From Nitrospira sp. (GTDB lineage Bacteria > Nitrospirota > Nitrospiria > Nitrospirales > Nitrospiraceae): a DNA stretch of 63,828 nt. The stretch lies in assembly GCA_016788465.1 (NCBI GenBank), contig JAEURV010000137.1, forward strand, positions 1 through 63,828, written 5' to 3'. Numbering within the stretch: the stretch's first letter is position 1; each line of letters starts with the position of its first letter. The position numbers were made by a program, and so were the translations under genes. The notes beneath the pieces were generated by a model. That model saw only the letters and a list, made by a program, of their open reading frames with translations. It ran no database searches and was not told the origin of the DNA. Positions 28,118 to 36,950 of the stretch are shown in pieces.

Positions 28118-29581
28118 ATGGAACCGAGTAAGGCACACTATTTGTCAGGAATAGCCCTGTCTGCCGGAGCAAATCTGGCAGGGATGGGGGCTTCATTAGT
28201 GACGATCATGGTGGCGGCCCGACTGCTGTCCAAAGATCAACTGGGAGCATTTTTCTTAGTCATGGTCGTGGTTCAGTTTGTCGCGCTCTTTAGTGACTTA
28301 GGTCTAAAGAATACTGCGATTAGAGTCTTGTCATCTTTGCCCCCGCACTCGCTGGAGTTTGCGCAGACCGCGCATTATCTTCTGACGATAACGGTGGCAA
28401 CTTCAGTTGTTGCCTGCGGGATACTTTGGGCTGTGACTCCGCTCCTGAATTCGCTGTGGGCCTACGAGAGCTTTCAAGATCATCTCATCTTTGCCGCACC
28501 GATTGCGGTCTTAACTGCCGTTCTTCAAATTGTGACGTCGATTTTGGTCGGAGGGAAGGAGTTTAAAAAGCTCTCCACGCTGAGCGCAGGGATTGAAGTT
28601 CTACGTGCGATGCTCTCTACGGGAACCTTGATGCTGGGGTGGGGAGTGAACGCGCTACTCTGGGGAATGATCATTTCTCGAATGGTTGGGATCGGGGCAA
28701 TTTGGGTGGTAAAGCCCGCTCTATTCTCGGTCAGTTTCGGACATCCGAGAAAAGGAGAGTTTTTTAAGTTCGGGGGATGGCTCTATGCAGGCTCCCTTCT
28801 CTCTGCAAGTATGGTTAGGTGCGCTGATGCGATATTGACGACCTACCTGGGCACCGCTGCGCTCGCAGTCTATTCGGCTGCGATGCAAGTACCCGCTGTC
28901 TTACAGCGGGTGTTCGAGTCTACTCGGCCGACCCTATTAGGATATCTTGCCACCCATCAAGAAGGTTCCGCTCGGCAGCAGACGGAAGCGATGCGCATGT
29001 TGGCAGCGGGGTTATCCATCGCTACGATCGTGATCATCGTGTTTTCTGGGCCATTGATGACAGCGCTGTATTCTGAGCAGTACGCCAGCGGGACATGCAT
29101 CATGCAAACGCTAAGTGTTTGGATGGCGTTTTCCCTCATTAATTACTTCTACTCCCTCATTTTGGTCGGGAGGGGACAATCCAGGGAAGCCTTCATACAA
29201 ACGGTACCTCAGCTCCTTATCATGCTCGTATGCACGAGTGTGCTTGTTCCTCGATACGAAGGCGTCGGTGCTGCGAGTGCTCTGGTCATGACCTCATTTG
29301 TGGGGAATCTCATCGCAGCAAAAATTGTTGCCGGAGAAGATCGGGAAACATGGTGGGCTCTGACGATGAACTTTATTCGAGCGGCAGTCCCGCTCCTGCT
29401 CTTTCTTGCTGTCGTGTCCCGGATGAAACTTGATTTGTTCTCGGTAATGATACTTGGTGGTGTTATGCTTGCGGTACTGATCGTGCTGAAAGTTGTAAAG
29501 ATAAGTGATTTCGCTGCCGTACGACTCATACTCTCCAGAAGAGTCCAACACGTGCCCGCACGTTCCACCACCAGTGCGTAG
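28118..29581 (+). CDS. Oligosaccharide flippase (Wzx/MATE-type polysaccharide transporter)
   Basis: 487 residues from the ATG at 28118 (MEPSKAHYLSG); a GTG at 28028 would add 30 residues that do not look like membrane protein. About 12-14 hydrophobic helices run from residue 10 to the end, with the polysaccharide-transporter start SGIALSAGANLAGMGASLVT and VAARLLSKDQLGAFFLVMVV. It likely moves lipid-linked repeat units across the inner membrane. It heads the run of glycosyltransferases and ligase that make up the assembly section. Confidence 0.88.
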   Translation: MEPSKAHYLSGIALSAGANLAGMGASLVTIMVAARLLSKDQLGAFFLVMVVVQFVALFSDLGLKNTAIRVLSSLPPHSLEFAQTAHYLLTITVATSVVACGILWAVTPLLNSLWAYESFQDHLIFAAPIAVLTAVLQIVTSILVGGKEFKKLSTLSAGIEVLRAMLSTGTLMLGWGVNALLWGMIISRMVGIGAIWVVKPALFSVSFGHPRKGEFFKFGGWLYAGSLLSASMVRCADAILTTYLGTAALAVYSAAMQVPAVLQRVFESTRPTLLGYLATHQEGSARQQTEAMRMLAAGLSIATIVIIVFSGPLMTALYSEQYASGTCIMQTLSVWMAFSLINYFYSLILVGRGQSREAFIQTVPQLLIMLVCTSVLVPRYEGVGAASALVMTSFVGNLIAAKIVAGEDRETWWALTMNFIRAAVPLLLFLAVVSRMKLDLFSVMILGGVMLAVLIVLKVVKISDFAAVRLILSRRVQHVPARSTTSA

Positions 29582-29607
29582 TCCGTCAATATCTGCGGGG
29601 TAACCGA

Positions 29608-30651
29608 ATGAGGGTCCTATTTCTGACATATCCAAGAATTGGATTAAACCGAGGCGGTTTACAGATTCAGATTGAAGAGACTGCCAGAAGCTTGTCGAAG
29701 CTTGGGCTGGACGTTGTCCAGTATGATCCTTGGAAAAATCAAGTTCCGGATGTCGATATTTGTCATGTCTTTAGTATCGACTGTTCGATGGTTGATCATG
29801 TTACGAGGGCCGTCAAATTGAAGGTGCCCGTGGTTGTGTGCCCGGTTCTCAACATTTTCAATAGTCCACCACTATTGTCGATAGTGAAGCAGAAGCTGTC
29901 GGTTCTTCCCGGGGTCTATTCCGACCTAAAGAGAGCCAAGGTTATGCTGGATGCGGCGGCGTTGGTCCTAGCCGCCAATTCCGATGAACGAGAACTCTTG
30001 ACGAAAGTCTTTAATGTCGAGCCGGCCAAATTTCGCATCATTCCCAATGGAATCAGTACGACGTTTCGAGACGGTGACCCTCAGTTATTTCAAGAGAAAT
30101 ATGGAACGAAGAATTTTGTGCTCAACGTCGCCTCAATAGAGCCGAGAAAAAATCAGCTGACATTGGTTCGAGCGATGAGAGGGCTGCCCTATACCTTGGT
30201 GTTAGTCGGGCGGGCGTCTCCGGAAAATGAACGTTATTTCAAACAAGTCAAAGCGGAAGCCGGGAGCAACGTGCAATTTGTCGGCTCGCTCCAACATGAC
30301 GATCCAATGTTGGCCTCGTGCTATCGCGCTGCAAAGTTGTTCGTCATGCCCAGCTTTTCAGAGGTTATGCCGCTCACCTTGAATGAGGCTGCCGTAGCAG
30401 GGTGTCGAATTCTTGCTTCGGATCAAGTTCCCATCGCCGAGGCCATTGCTCCATTCGTCAGGAGATTTCGTCCAAACGATGTTCAGGCCGTAACCCGTCT
30501 GATAGATGATGAGATGCGAGATCAAGCAGAGAGTGCGATACCTCAGGCCATTCGTGCAATGCCGACTTGGGATCAGGTCGGTCAAGAGCTGTTGGTTTTG
30601 TATCGTTCCTTGGTGAACTGTTCGGAGCCTGTAAGCCAGGCGGTCTGTTGA
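29608..30651 (+). CDS. Glycosyltransferase family 4 protein
   Basis: 347 residues, GT-B fold. N-terminal acceptor half with NRGGLQIQIEETARSLSKLG, C-terminal nucleotide-sugar half with VASIEPRKNQLTLVRAM and MPSFSEVMPLTLNEAAVAGC, which contains the retaining GT4 E-x7-E pattern. Sugar and linkage cannot be read from sequence. The gene lies 26 bases after the flippase and four bases before the ligase-like gene. Confidence 0.85.
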   Translation: MRVLFLTYPRIGLNRGGLQIQIEETARSLSKLGLDVVQYDPWKNQVPDVDICHVFSIDCSMVDHVTRAVKLKVPVVVCPVLNIFNSPPLLSIVKQKLSVLPGVYSDLKRAKVMLDAAALVLAANSDERELLTKVFNVEPAKFRIIPNGISTTFRDGDPQLFQEKYGTKNFVLNVASIEPRKNQLTLVRAMRGLPYTLVLVGRASPENERYFKQVKAEAGSNVQFVGSLQHDDPMLASCYRAAKLFVMPSFSEVMPLTLNEAAVAGCRILASDQVPIAEAIAPFVRRFRPNDVQAVTRLIDDEMRDQAESAIPQAIRAMPTWDQVGQELLVLYRSLVNCSEPVSQAVC

Positions 30652-30654
30652 CAG

Positions 30655-32079
30655 ATGTTGAGGCAAGGGCCGTTCACGACTGTGGCAAGCAGTTGGTCTC
30701 ATAGAGAGCCAGAGGGAGTTCCGCCGGATTCTGAGGGTTCTCTTTCTGAACGTGCAATCCAGCCTGGGTATCGGTCTCGTACTGTCAGTTGCGTTCTTGT
30801 TTTCCTAATTGGAGCCTTTGTTCAGGTTTCGATTCCCTTAACAGACCTTTATGAAATCCCAAACGTCCGAGGTGTCTTTTTTGCATTTATGGTTGCTGCG
30901 TCCATCTTTCGGTTTCTGAGTGGGCAACCCATGAATATGAGTGCACCAATTATTGTTGTGTATGCAGCATTGGTTGCGCTTTGGATGGTAGGGATCTCGT
31001 ATTCACGGGCTCCAATATATGGAGCCAATAAGACGTTTTTAGTTACCGCCTATTTTTTGATCCTGGGGATAGTGATTTACAACCTGATAGACGATCTGGT
31101 TGCAGCGAAAGCATTTATTTACGGACTAGGGGTCGGCAGTATCATTTTAGTGTGCATTGCCATGGTGGAGGTTGGAAATCCGATCGAGCTTCTTCGAACA
31201 GTCTCCCGGTTTTTCCGATTGCGGTTCGGCGAAGGGGGAAATCCTATTATGCTGGCAAGGCATCTTGCCTTGGCAGCGACTATGATTGTCACGATCCTTG
31301 CAGTGCGTCGCAAACGGATCGATGTGATTTGGGGACTCCCGTTTGGCCTGCTTGCACTCGTGTATCTCCTGGCGACTGGCTCAAAGGGACCGCTGATTGC
31401 CCTGCTTATCGCATGCGTATTTACGCCGATCCTTCTGATGCGAGGGGTCATGAAGCAATTGAGTCTTGTTGTGCTGGTGGTTGGGTGTACGTTTCTGAGT
31501 GGTGTCATGCTGATGGAGTTTCTGCCGAAGGCGTTCGTTCAAGAACGATTTATCGAGAAGGTTGAGAATCTTTCCCTTCGACTTCCGGCATACAAGATGG
31601 CTGTGAATGCAATCATAGATTCCGATCCCGTGGCCTTACTGGTTGGCCATGGCACCGGAGACTTTGGGTACCTGGAATTAAGGAAGGATGATCGAGCTTA
31701 TCCGCACAATATGCTGCTTGAAGTGCTGTACGAAAACGGTTTGGTTGGGTTTGGAATCATTGTTGTGGCGGTTGTGCTTCCAGCGATTGCAGTGATGCGT
31801 ACCAGAGGGCGGCTCTTGGCTCAAGAGCATCGTGCAATCTTGAGCGGATTGACGATCAGCTACATCGCTGCCGTCACCAATGCACAGTTCAGCGGCGACC
31901 TCGGTGCGAATCTGCTTATCGGAATGTTTGGTGCGGCCACCGTTGGCGTTGCCCGTGTCGATTCGATCGAGCGCATAGATTGTCGAACAACGAATTGTCC
32001 ATTAGATGCTCACGCCATTGGTGTTGGGTTGAACGCAAGATTTCATCGGCACGTGCGATGTCTGTCAGTGCATAACTAG
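30655..32079 (+). CDS. O-antigen ligase/polymerase-like membrane protein
   Basis: 474 residues with about 11-12 membrane helices. The signature of the Wzy_C/O-antigen ligase family is the large periplasmic loop between late helices, here RLPAYKMAVNAIIDSDPVAL, then LVGHGTGDFG, and RAYPHNMLLEVLYENGLVG, where the PHNxxLE pattern is diagnostic. It is likely the polymerase or ligase acting on the flipped repeat unit. The first 40 residues are hydrophilic, and the C-terminal 35 (IDCRTTNCPLDAHAIG onward) are also hydrophilic and not family-like. Confidence 0.85.
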   Translation: MLRQGPFTTVASSWSHREPEGVPPDSEGSLSERAIQPGYRSRTVSCVLVFLIGAFVQVSIPLTDLYEIPNVRGVFFAFMVAASIFRFLSGQPMNMSAPIIVVYAALVALWMVGISYSRAPIYGANKTFLVTAYFLILGIVIYNLIDDLVAAKAFIYGLGVGSIILVCIAMVEVGNPIELLRTVSRFFRLRFGEGGNPIMLARHLALAATMIVTILAVRRKRIDVIWGLPFGLLALVYLLATGSKGPLIALLIACVFTPILLMRGVMKQLSLVVLVVGCTFLSGVMLMEFLPKAFVQERFIEKVENLSLRLPAYKMAVNAIIDSDPVALLVGHGTGDFGYLELRKDDRAYPHNMLLEVLYENGLVGFGIIVVAVVLPAIAVMRTRGRLLAQEHRAILSGLTISYIAAVTNAQFSGDLGANLLIGMFGAATVGVARVDSIERIDCRTTNCPLDAHAIGVGLNARFHRHVRCLSVHN

Positions 32080-32089
32080 GAAGTGTCCA

Positions 32090-33283
32090 ATGCCACAAAG
32101 CAGCCCGACTATCTTGTTTTTTGTGCCTGAATGGCCAGCGCTGGGCAGTTCGATTCTACATGCTCAGGTGCTTTCGGTCGCATCCTTTCTCAATCAGCAT
32201 GGATTCGTGTGTCAGTTCGCGGGAGCGGAAACGTCGTCATCTCGTGCGCAAGAGGCCGTTGCAGCCATTGCCTCGCAATATAAAGTGCACGCCGTTGTGA
32301 AGCCGGTTCTTGCCCCTCAGGCACATGCGTGGGAGTACTGGTGTGCCTGCAAGAGAGTCTACGAACAGATACGTTCAGAAGTAGCTGATGCCGGGATCAC
32401 ACATGTTTATGCGCGCTCGTTCATCGGCTCAATGTGGGCCAGAAGGTTAGCACGCAAGCTCAATGCCGTCTCCATATTTGATGTGCGAGGTCTAGTCGGT
32501 CTGGAGAAGCAACTTCTCATTGGCCCCACGGTGAAATCCAGACTTCTTTCTTGGCTCGAATTGTATGAGGTGCGTAGAGCAGATCGATTGGGGGCGGTGT
32601 CCACGAATTTAAAGCACTACCTCAGTCGCAATGCCGATCGTGAAGACACGATCGTCATTCCGTCGTGTTTTAATGAACAAAGTTTTTATTTTGATCCGGT
32701 TGCACGGAAAGTCCTGCGAAACGCTTTTGGTCTCACTGAGGACAACATTCTCTTGTGTTACTCAGGAGGAACCGATACGTGGCAGAGGATAGGTGACCTC
32801 ATCGTCGTACTCAAAAAGGTCTGTTCAGCTGATCGCAGATGTAAGGCGCTTTTCCTGACCAATAATCGGGATGAGGTAGCGGGTCTACTTCGGGAAGCAG
32901 CCTTTCCCTCTGACCAAGCGCTCATTCATGGATGTTCTCACAAGGAAGTCCATCGGTATCTGTCGGCAGCCGACCTTGGATTCATTATGCGCCATGATAC
33001 AACGGTCAACAACGTGGCAAGCCCAGTAAAAGTTGCGGAGTATTTGGCTTGTGGGCTGCCGGTAATCTTAACACGTGGGATTGGAGATTATAGCGAGATG
33101 TTACCGGGTGCTGGAGTCGGCGTGCTCGTCGACGAGACTGTCGACATTGTTGACCAACTGCTCCACTTTATTCACAACAACAATCTTATGAAGATGAGGG
33201 ACAAGGCTGTCCAATTTGCAAGAAGTAGGCTCACGATGTCCGCCAATCTTGAGAGCTACAGGTCGCTCTATGCTGCTAGGTAG
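32090..33283 (+). CDS. Glycosyltransferase (GT4-like)
   Basis: 397 residues, GT-B architecture. The N-terminal half includes FVPEWPALGSSILHAQVLSV and the C-terminal half LCYSGGTDTWQRIGDLIVVL, then NVASPVKVAEYLACGLPVIL, the donor-binding segment of GT4 enzymes. Asp/Arg positions around VYARSFIGSMWARRLARKL are typical. It follows the ligase-like gene after ten bases, so it is probably in the same transcript. Confidence 0.82.
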   Translation: MPQSSPTILFFVPEWPALGSSILHAQVLSVASFLNQHGFVCQFAGAETSSSRAQEAVAAIASQYKVHAVVKPVLAPQAHAWEYWCACKRVYEQIRSEVADAGITHVYARSFIGSMWARRLARKLNAVSIFDVRGLVGLEKQLLIGPTVKSRLLSWLELYEVRRADRLGAVSTNLKHYLSRNADREDTIVIPSCFNEQSFYFDPVARKVLRNAFGLTEDNILLCYSGGTDTWQRIGDLIVVLKKVCSADRRCKALFLTNNRDEVAGLLREAAFPSDQALIHGCSHKEVHRYLSAADLGFIMRHDTTVNNVASPVKVAEYLACGLPVILTRGIGDYSEMLPGAGVGVLVDETVDIVDQLLHFIHNNNLMKMRDKAVQFARSRLTMSANLESYRSLYAAR

Positions 33284-33546
33284 ACGAATAGGTGGCGAAG
33301 TTGATGAACGTCGATTAGCTCTACCACCGTATGTGCTTTTCGAGTAGCACGAGTTGTCGCAGTCATGTTGTACGCGGGTTTTTGGCGAGCACAGCCTCAG
33401 GACAACAATATCCGTGACGTCTTTTACAAGAAATGCTCAGTTAATGAGGCCGTGTGTTGTGTGTCCGAGGGGCAAGACTAGCTACATGCGTGCACAAGAG
33501 CTTCAACAAGCATCGTGTCTCAATCGGTAAAAAGTCAGGATTCGCC

Positions 33547-34593
33547 ATGAACGTTTTGTTGATCGGCGCTCTTCCGCCACCAGTAGGCGGTACCACGGTA
33601 TTATTCAATCAGTTGGTGGAAGATCTGCGTGGAAGAGATGATGTCTGCATTCGTGTCATTGATATCTCTCGCCCTAAGGTTGGCGCTATCAGTAACTGCA
33701 TCCATGCACTGCGCTGTCTGATTCTTCTTCTCTGGAATGTACGATGGGCTTCAGTGCTTACATTCCACACATCGCTTAAAGGGGTCATTTCTTTTGGACC
33801 GGTCGTGCATCTCGCATCTCAGATCTTTGATCGTAAGTGGATTGTCCGGGGATTCGGTGGCGATATTGATACGTGGCATCGAAATGCCAGCGGTCTGAGA
33901 AAGCGTATGTTTGATCGTACCGTGCTGCGTGCTGACGCACTCCTGCTTGAACGTAAGGTCTCCGTCGAATACTTCCAAAGCCGATCCAATAACTCCGTGC
34001 TCTGGTATCCAAATAGCCGGCATCGGGGTAGCGATGGTACCGCTGCCGGGCATGAGAGAGCCGTCGGCCGACGCTTCGTTTTTGTAGGACATGTGAGGCC
34101 ATCGAAAGGCATCGGCGAACTCATAGAAGCTACGAAACAAATTTCAAAAACGGCAAGGATCGTGATGGATGTATACGGGCCGATGCTAGAGGGGGTTTCT
34201 GATTCATGGTTTGTAGGTTCGCCTGTACGTTATCGTGGTTCTATCGCAAACAAAGACGTCATCCAAACTCTGACTCAATACGATGTTCTGGTCCTACCGA
34301 CCTATGCCGAGATAGAAGGATACCCAGGTGTCATACTGGAAGCCTATTGCGCAGGGATCCCAGTGATTACGACGCGCTGGGGGGGAATTCCTGAGATCGT
34401 CACAACGGAGACCGGGATCCTAGTGGAACCACGTGATGTTGTGGGTCTGGCCGAAGCGATGCAAAGGTTGATTGATTCTGATCAGCTTTGTGCGAGATTA
34501 CGTGAGGGGGCGCGAGCGAAAGCTGCAGAGTTCGACGCGAAAAGATGGACACAGTACTTTGTTGATCTGTGCCAGCACGTATCGGTTGAGTGA
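33547..34593 (+). CDS. Glycosyltransferase family 4 protein
   Basis: 348 residues from the ATG at 33547 (MNVLLIGALPPPVGG), with AGGA upstream; the frame is open back to 33454 but the extra residues do not match the fold. GALPPPVGGTTVLFNQLVED is the GT4 glycine-rich start, FVGHVRPSKGIGELIEATK begins the donor domain, and PTYAEIEGYPGVILEAYCAG carries E-x7-E. A 263-base gap precedes it, without an obvious gene, so it may have its own promoter. Confidence 0.85.
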   Translation: MNVLLIGALPPPVGGTTVLFNQLVEDLRGRDDVCIRVIDISRPKVGAISNCIHALRCLILLLWNVRWASVLTFHTSLKGVISFGPVVHLASQIFDRKWIVRGFGGDIDTWHRNASGLRKRMFDRTVLRADALLLERKVSVEYFQSRSNNSVLWYPNSRHRGSDGTAAGHERAVGRRFVFVGHVRPSKGIGELIEATKQISKTARIVMDVYGPMLEGVSDSWFVGSPVRYRGSIANKDVIQTLTQYDVLVLPTYAEIEGYPGVILEAYCAGIPVITTRWGGIPEIVTTETGILVEPRDVVGLAEAMQRLIDSDQLCARLREGARAKAAEFDAKRWTQYFVDLCQHVSVE

Positions 34594-34683
34594 CACAGCC
34601 ATTGGGGGGAGGCGGACCGCAGGAATCGCCAGGCATGAGTGGTCATCACTCACGAGAGCACTGACGGAGGGAGAGAGGGTTCT

Positions 34684-36825
34684 GTGTATATATTGATAAT
34701 CGTGCTGGCAAGCGTGGTGACCGGACAGGCCGGTACGGCAGCTGCAGGACTGCTGACCGTCATGGAGTTTAGCCATCCACCCAACTACAGTCTCTGCAAA
34801 GACGAGAATGATTCTCGACAACTCACGGATGGAGAACTTGCAACGTTCCCGATCTGGATGAAGAAGGAGACGGTAGGATGGGCGGCATTTACACCAGTTG
34901 CCATACAACTCCGTGTTGCAGGAGGAAGCTCTGTGCAGTCACCGCAGGCTGGTAAGTTGCGACTCCATTCTGCGAAGGGTTTATCTGCGGGAGTGGATGT
35001 CCCCCAACAGATCAACGTGTATACCCGTGATTCCACAGATCAGTTGCGAATAGTCGGCTCCCTGACGCCAGACTCAAGCGTGCTCAAAGACAAGAATGCT
35101 CATTGGCTACAGATCGACGTCAGTGCAGCCACGGATGTGCTGATTGTCGTATTACATGCGTCTGGTGAGTTTCTGTTCTTAGACGAAGTGGAATGGCACC
35201 CCTCAGGGGGTGGGCAAATACCGGTCAAGTCGCCGGCTATGACGAGTGTACGAGCGGCGTTGGATGATAGTAAGCGTCGCACTCGAGAGACACTCATCAA
35301 TGCTGCCGAAGTCGAAGTCGAAAAAGGGGCGTTACGGTTGGAAGGCAAAACCCTGCACGCTTGGATTCAGGACCCTTGGGGTGTGATCGATCCTGGGCGT
35401 GCGCATGAGCAGAGAGCGTTGGGTGCACCCAAAGTTGAAATACGGGGTTACGCGGGCGAACGTGAGAGTGTTTGCATAGGGGTAGCCGCAGGTGAACTCG
35501 CAGTCACAGGTGGTCTGCGCGTGAAGGTGACAGGCCTTCCTCCTGCAGCCGTGAAGATCTTTGAAGTGCGACCAGTGCTCGTGGCCAATGGACGGCGAAT
35601 CTACGATCCGCTTGTTCCTCTGAACGACGATATGCAATTGAGTATGCGAGCCGGTGTGCCCAGCTATATCTGGCTGGATGTGAATTTGAGGATGCTCGGT
35701 CCGGGTTCCCATCGGCTGGAGATCAACCTTGAGGGGAATGGGCAGATGATCGCCATACCTGGAATGGCAACCGTCACGGCTTATGATGGTCGTGGTAGCA
35801 AATCCTTACATGCCGTTAATTGGGCATATCTCTCGGACATGCCTATTTTTCGTGACCGGGATAACGCCATTCAAGACTTGGTAGCCCATGGGATCAACAT
35901 GTTCGTCACCCACCCGATGGAAATTCCGGGCCTTGCTCTCGATGGGAGCTGGGATATCAGCAAAGCTGTTCGTTTTGCACGCACGGTGGATCTCGCCAAG
36001 CAACATGGGACCCTCCTGCTTTATCTGGGTTGGAATGCCTCGAAAAATCCACTTGGTTTTTCCTCAAACGAACGCAGTATCGATCCTCGAGCAAGGGAAA
36101 GGTTGCTGACATGGGTTGGGAACGTATCCACCTATCTAGCCTCGCAGGGGCTGCCACCTGAGCGCTGGGCATTGTATCCCGTTGATGAGCCAGATCGTGC
36201 TGGTCTGCAGCTTATCAAGGCCGTTGCCGAGACAGTCAAGCAGCGGAATCCATTTGTACGTGTTTACGCCAATCCAAGTGTCTATGCGAATCCGCCGATC
36301 ACCATGGATCATCTTCGAGAGATCCAGCCATGGGTGGACTTGTGGCAGCCTAATCTTCTGGCAGTGCGTGGTCAACTGGGTGAATTTTTTAAGAACCTTC
36401 AGGCGGAGTGGTGGATTTACGGGAACCCAAAGTCTCCAGCTAAGGGTAGTTCCCCCTTACACAATTATCGACTTCTTGCGTGGTGGGCCTGGCACTATGG
36501 GGCTACAGGGATTGGGTTCTGGTCATATAGCGATACGAATGGGAGTTCGGCTTGGGATGACCTTGATGGTAGTAGATCGGACTGGGCTGTTGTGTATGAG
36601 TCTGAGAGAGGGGTTGTGAGCAGCCGTCGGTGGGAAGCGTTTCGCGAAGGGGTAGAAGATCATGCACTGCTGGCCGGGTTTAGTAAGGTCGACGTGAAAC
36701 GTCTCCTGCAGATAGCAAACGAGCCCAATTTCGATCAGTGGGAGGGGGCCAATCTTGAGGCGGTACGCCGCGTGCTTCTAGACGGTTCGCTGAAACCTCT
36801 GAGTCATAGCGTTGACGGACAATGA
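34684..36825 (+). CDS. Secreted GH123/DUF4091-like protein
   Basis: 713 residues from the GTG at 34684, chosen because GGAGGGAGAGAGGG lies just ahead of it and because the resulting N-terminus is a clean signal peptide (YILIIVLASVVTGQAGTAAA). The first half is beta-rich (discoidin-like strands around VAIQLRVAGGSSVQ and WLQIDVSAATDVLIVVLHAS). The second half resembles the GH123/DUF4091 barrel: HGINMFVTHPMEIPG, an acidic pair in YPVDEPDRAG (about Asp501, Glu502), GIGFWSYSD, and the family end RRWEAFREGVEDHALLAG. It may trim a GalNAc- or other hexosamine-containing glycan in the periplasm. The exact activity is not known; assignment is by pattern only. Confidence 0.7.
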   Translation: MYILIIVLASVVTGQAGTAAAGLLTVMEFSHPPNYSLCKDENDSRQLTDGELATFPIWMKKETVGWAAFTPVAIQLRVAGGSSVQSPQAGKLRLHSAKGLSAGVDVPQQINVYTRDSTDQLRIVGSLTPDSSVLKDKNAHWLQIDVSAATDVLIVVLHASGEFLFLDEVEWHPSGGGQIPVKSPAMTSVRAALDDSKRRTRETLINAAEVEVEKGALRLEGKTLHAWIQDPWGVIDPGRAHEQRALGAPKVEIRGYAGERESVCIGVAAGELAVTGGLRVKVTGLPPAAVKIFEVRPVLVANGRRIYDPLVPLNDDMQLSMRAGVPSYIWLDVNLRMLGPGSHRLEINLEGNGQMIAIPGMATVTAYDGRGSKSLHAVNWAYLSDMPIFRDRDNAIQDLVAHGINMFVTHPMEIPGLALDGSWDISKAVRFARTVDLAKQHGTLLLYLGWNASKNPLGFSSNERSIDPRARERLLTWVGNVSTYLASQGLPPERWALYPVDEPDRAGLQLIKAVAETVKQRNPFVRVYANPSVYANPPITMDHLREIQPWVDLWQPNLLAVRGQLGEFFKNLQAEWWIYGNPKSPAKGSSPLHNYRLLAWWAWHYGATGIGFWSYSDTNGSSAWDDLDGSRSDWAVVYESERGVVSSRRWEAFREGVEDHALLAGFSKVDVKRLLQIANEPNFDQWEGANLEAVRRVLLDGSLKPLSHSVDGQ

Positions 36826-36950
36826 ACGCCGCCCCTCAACACATCGGAGATATGAGTGTTTCTAGTGCAGTGGTCGACTCAGGTCTTGCGTCTAGTGATG
36901 CGTGCACTATCGCTAGGCTTAGGCATCCACTCGAGATGAGGTGGTGACCG

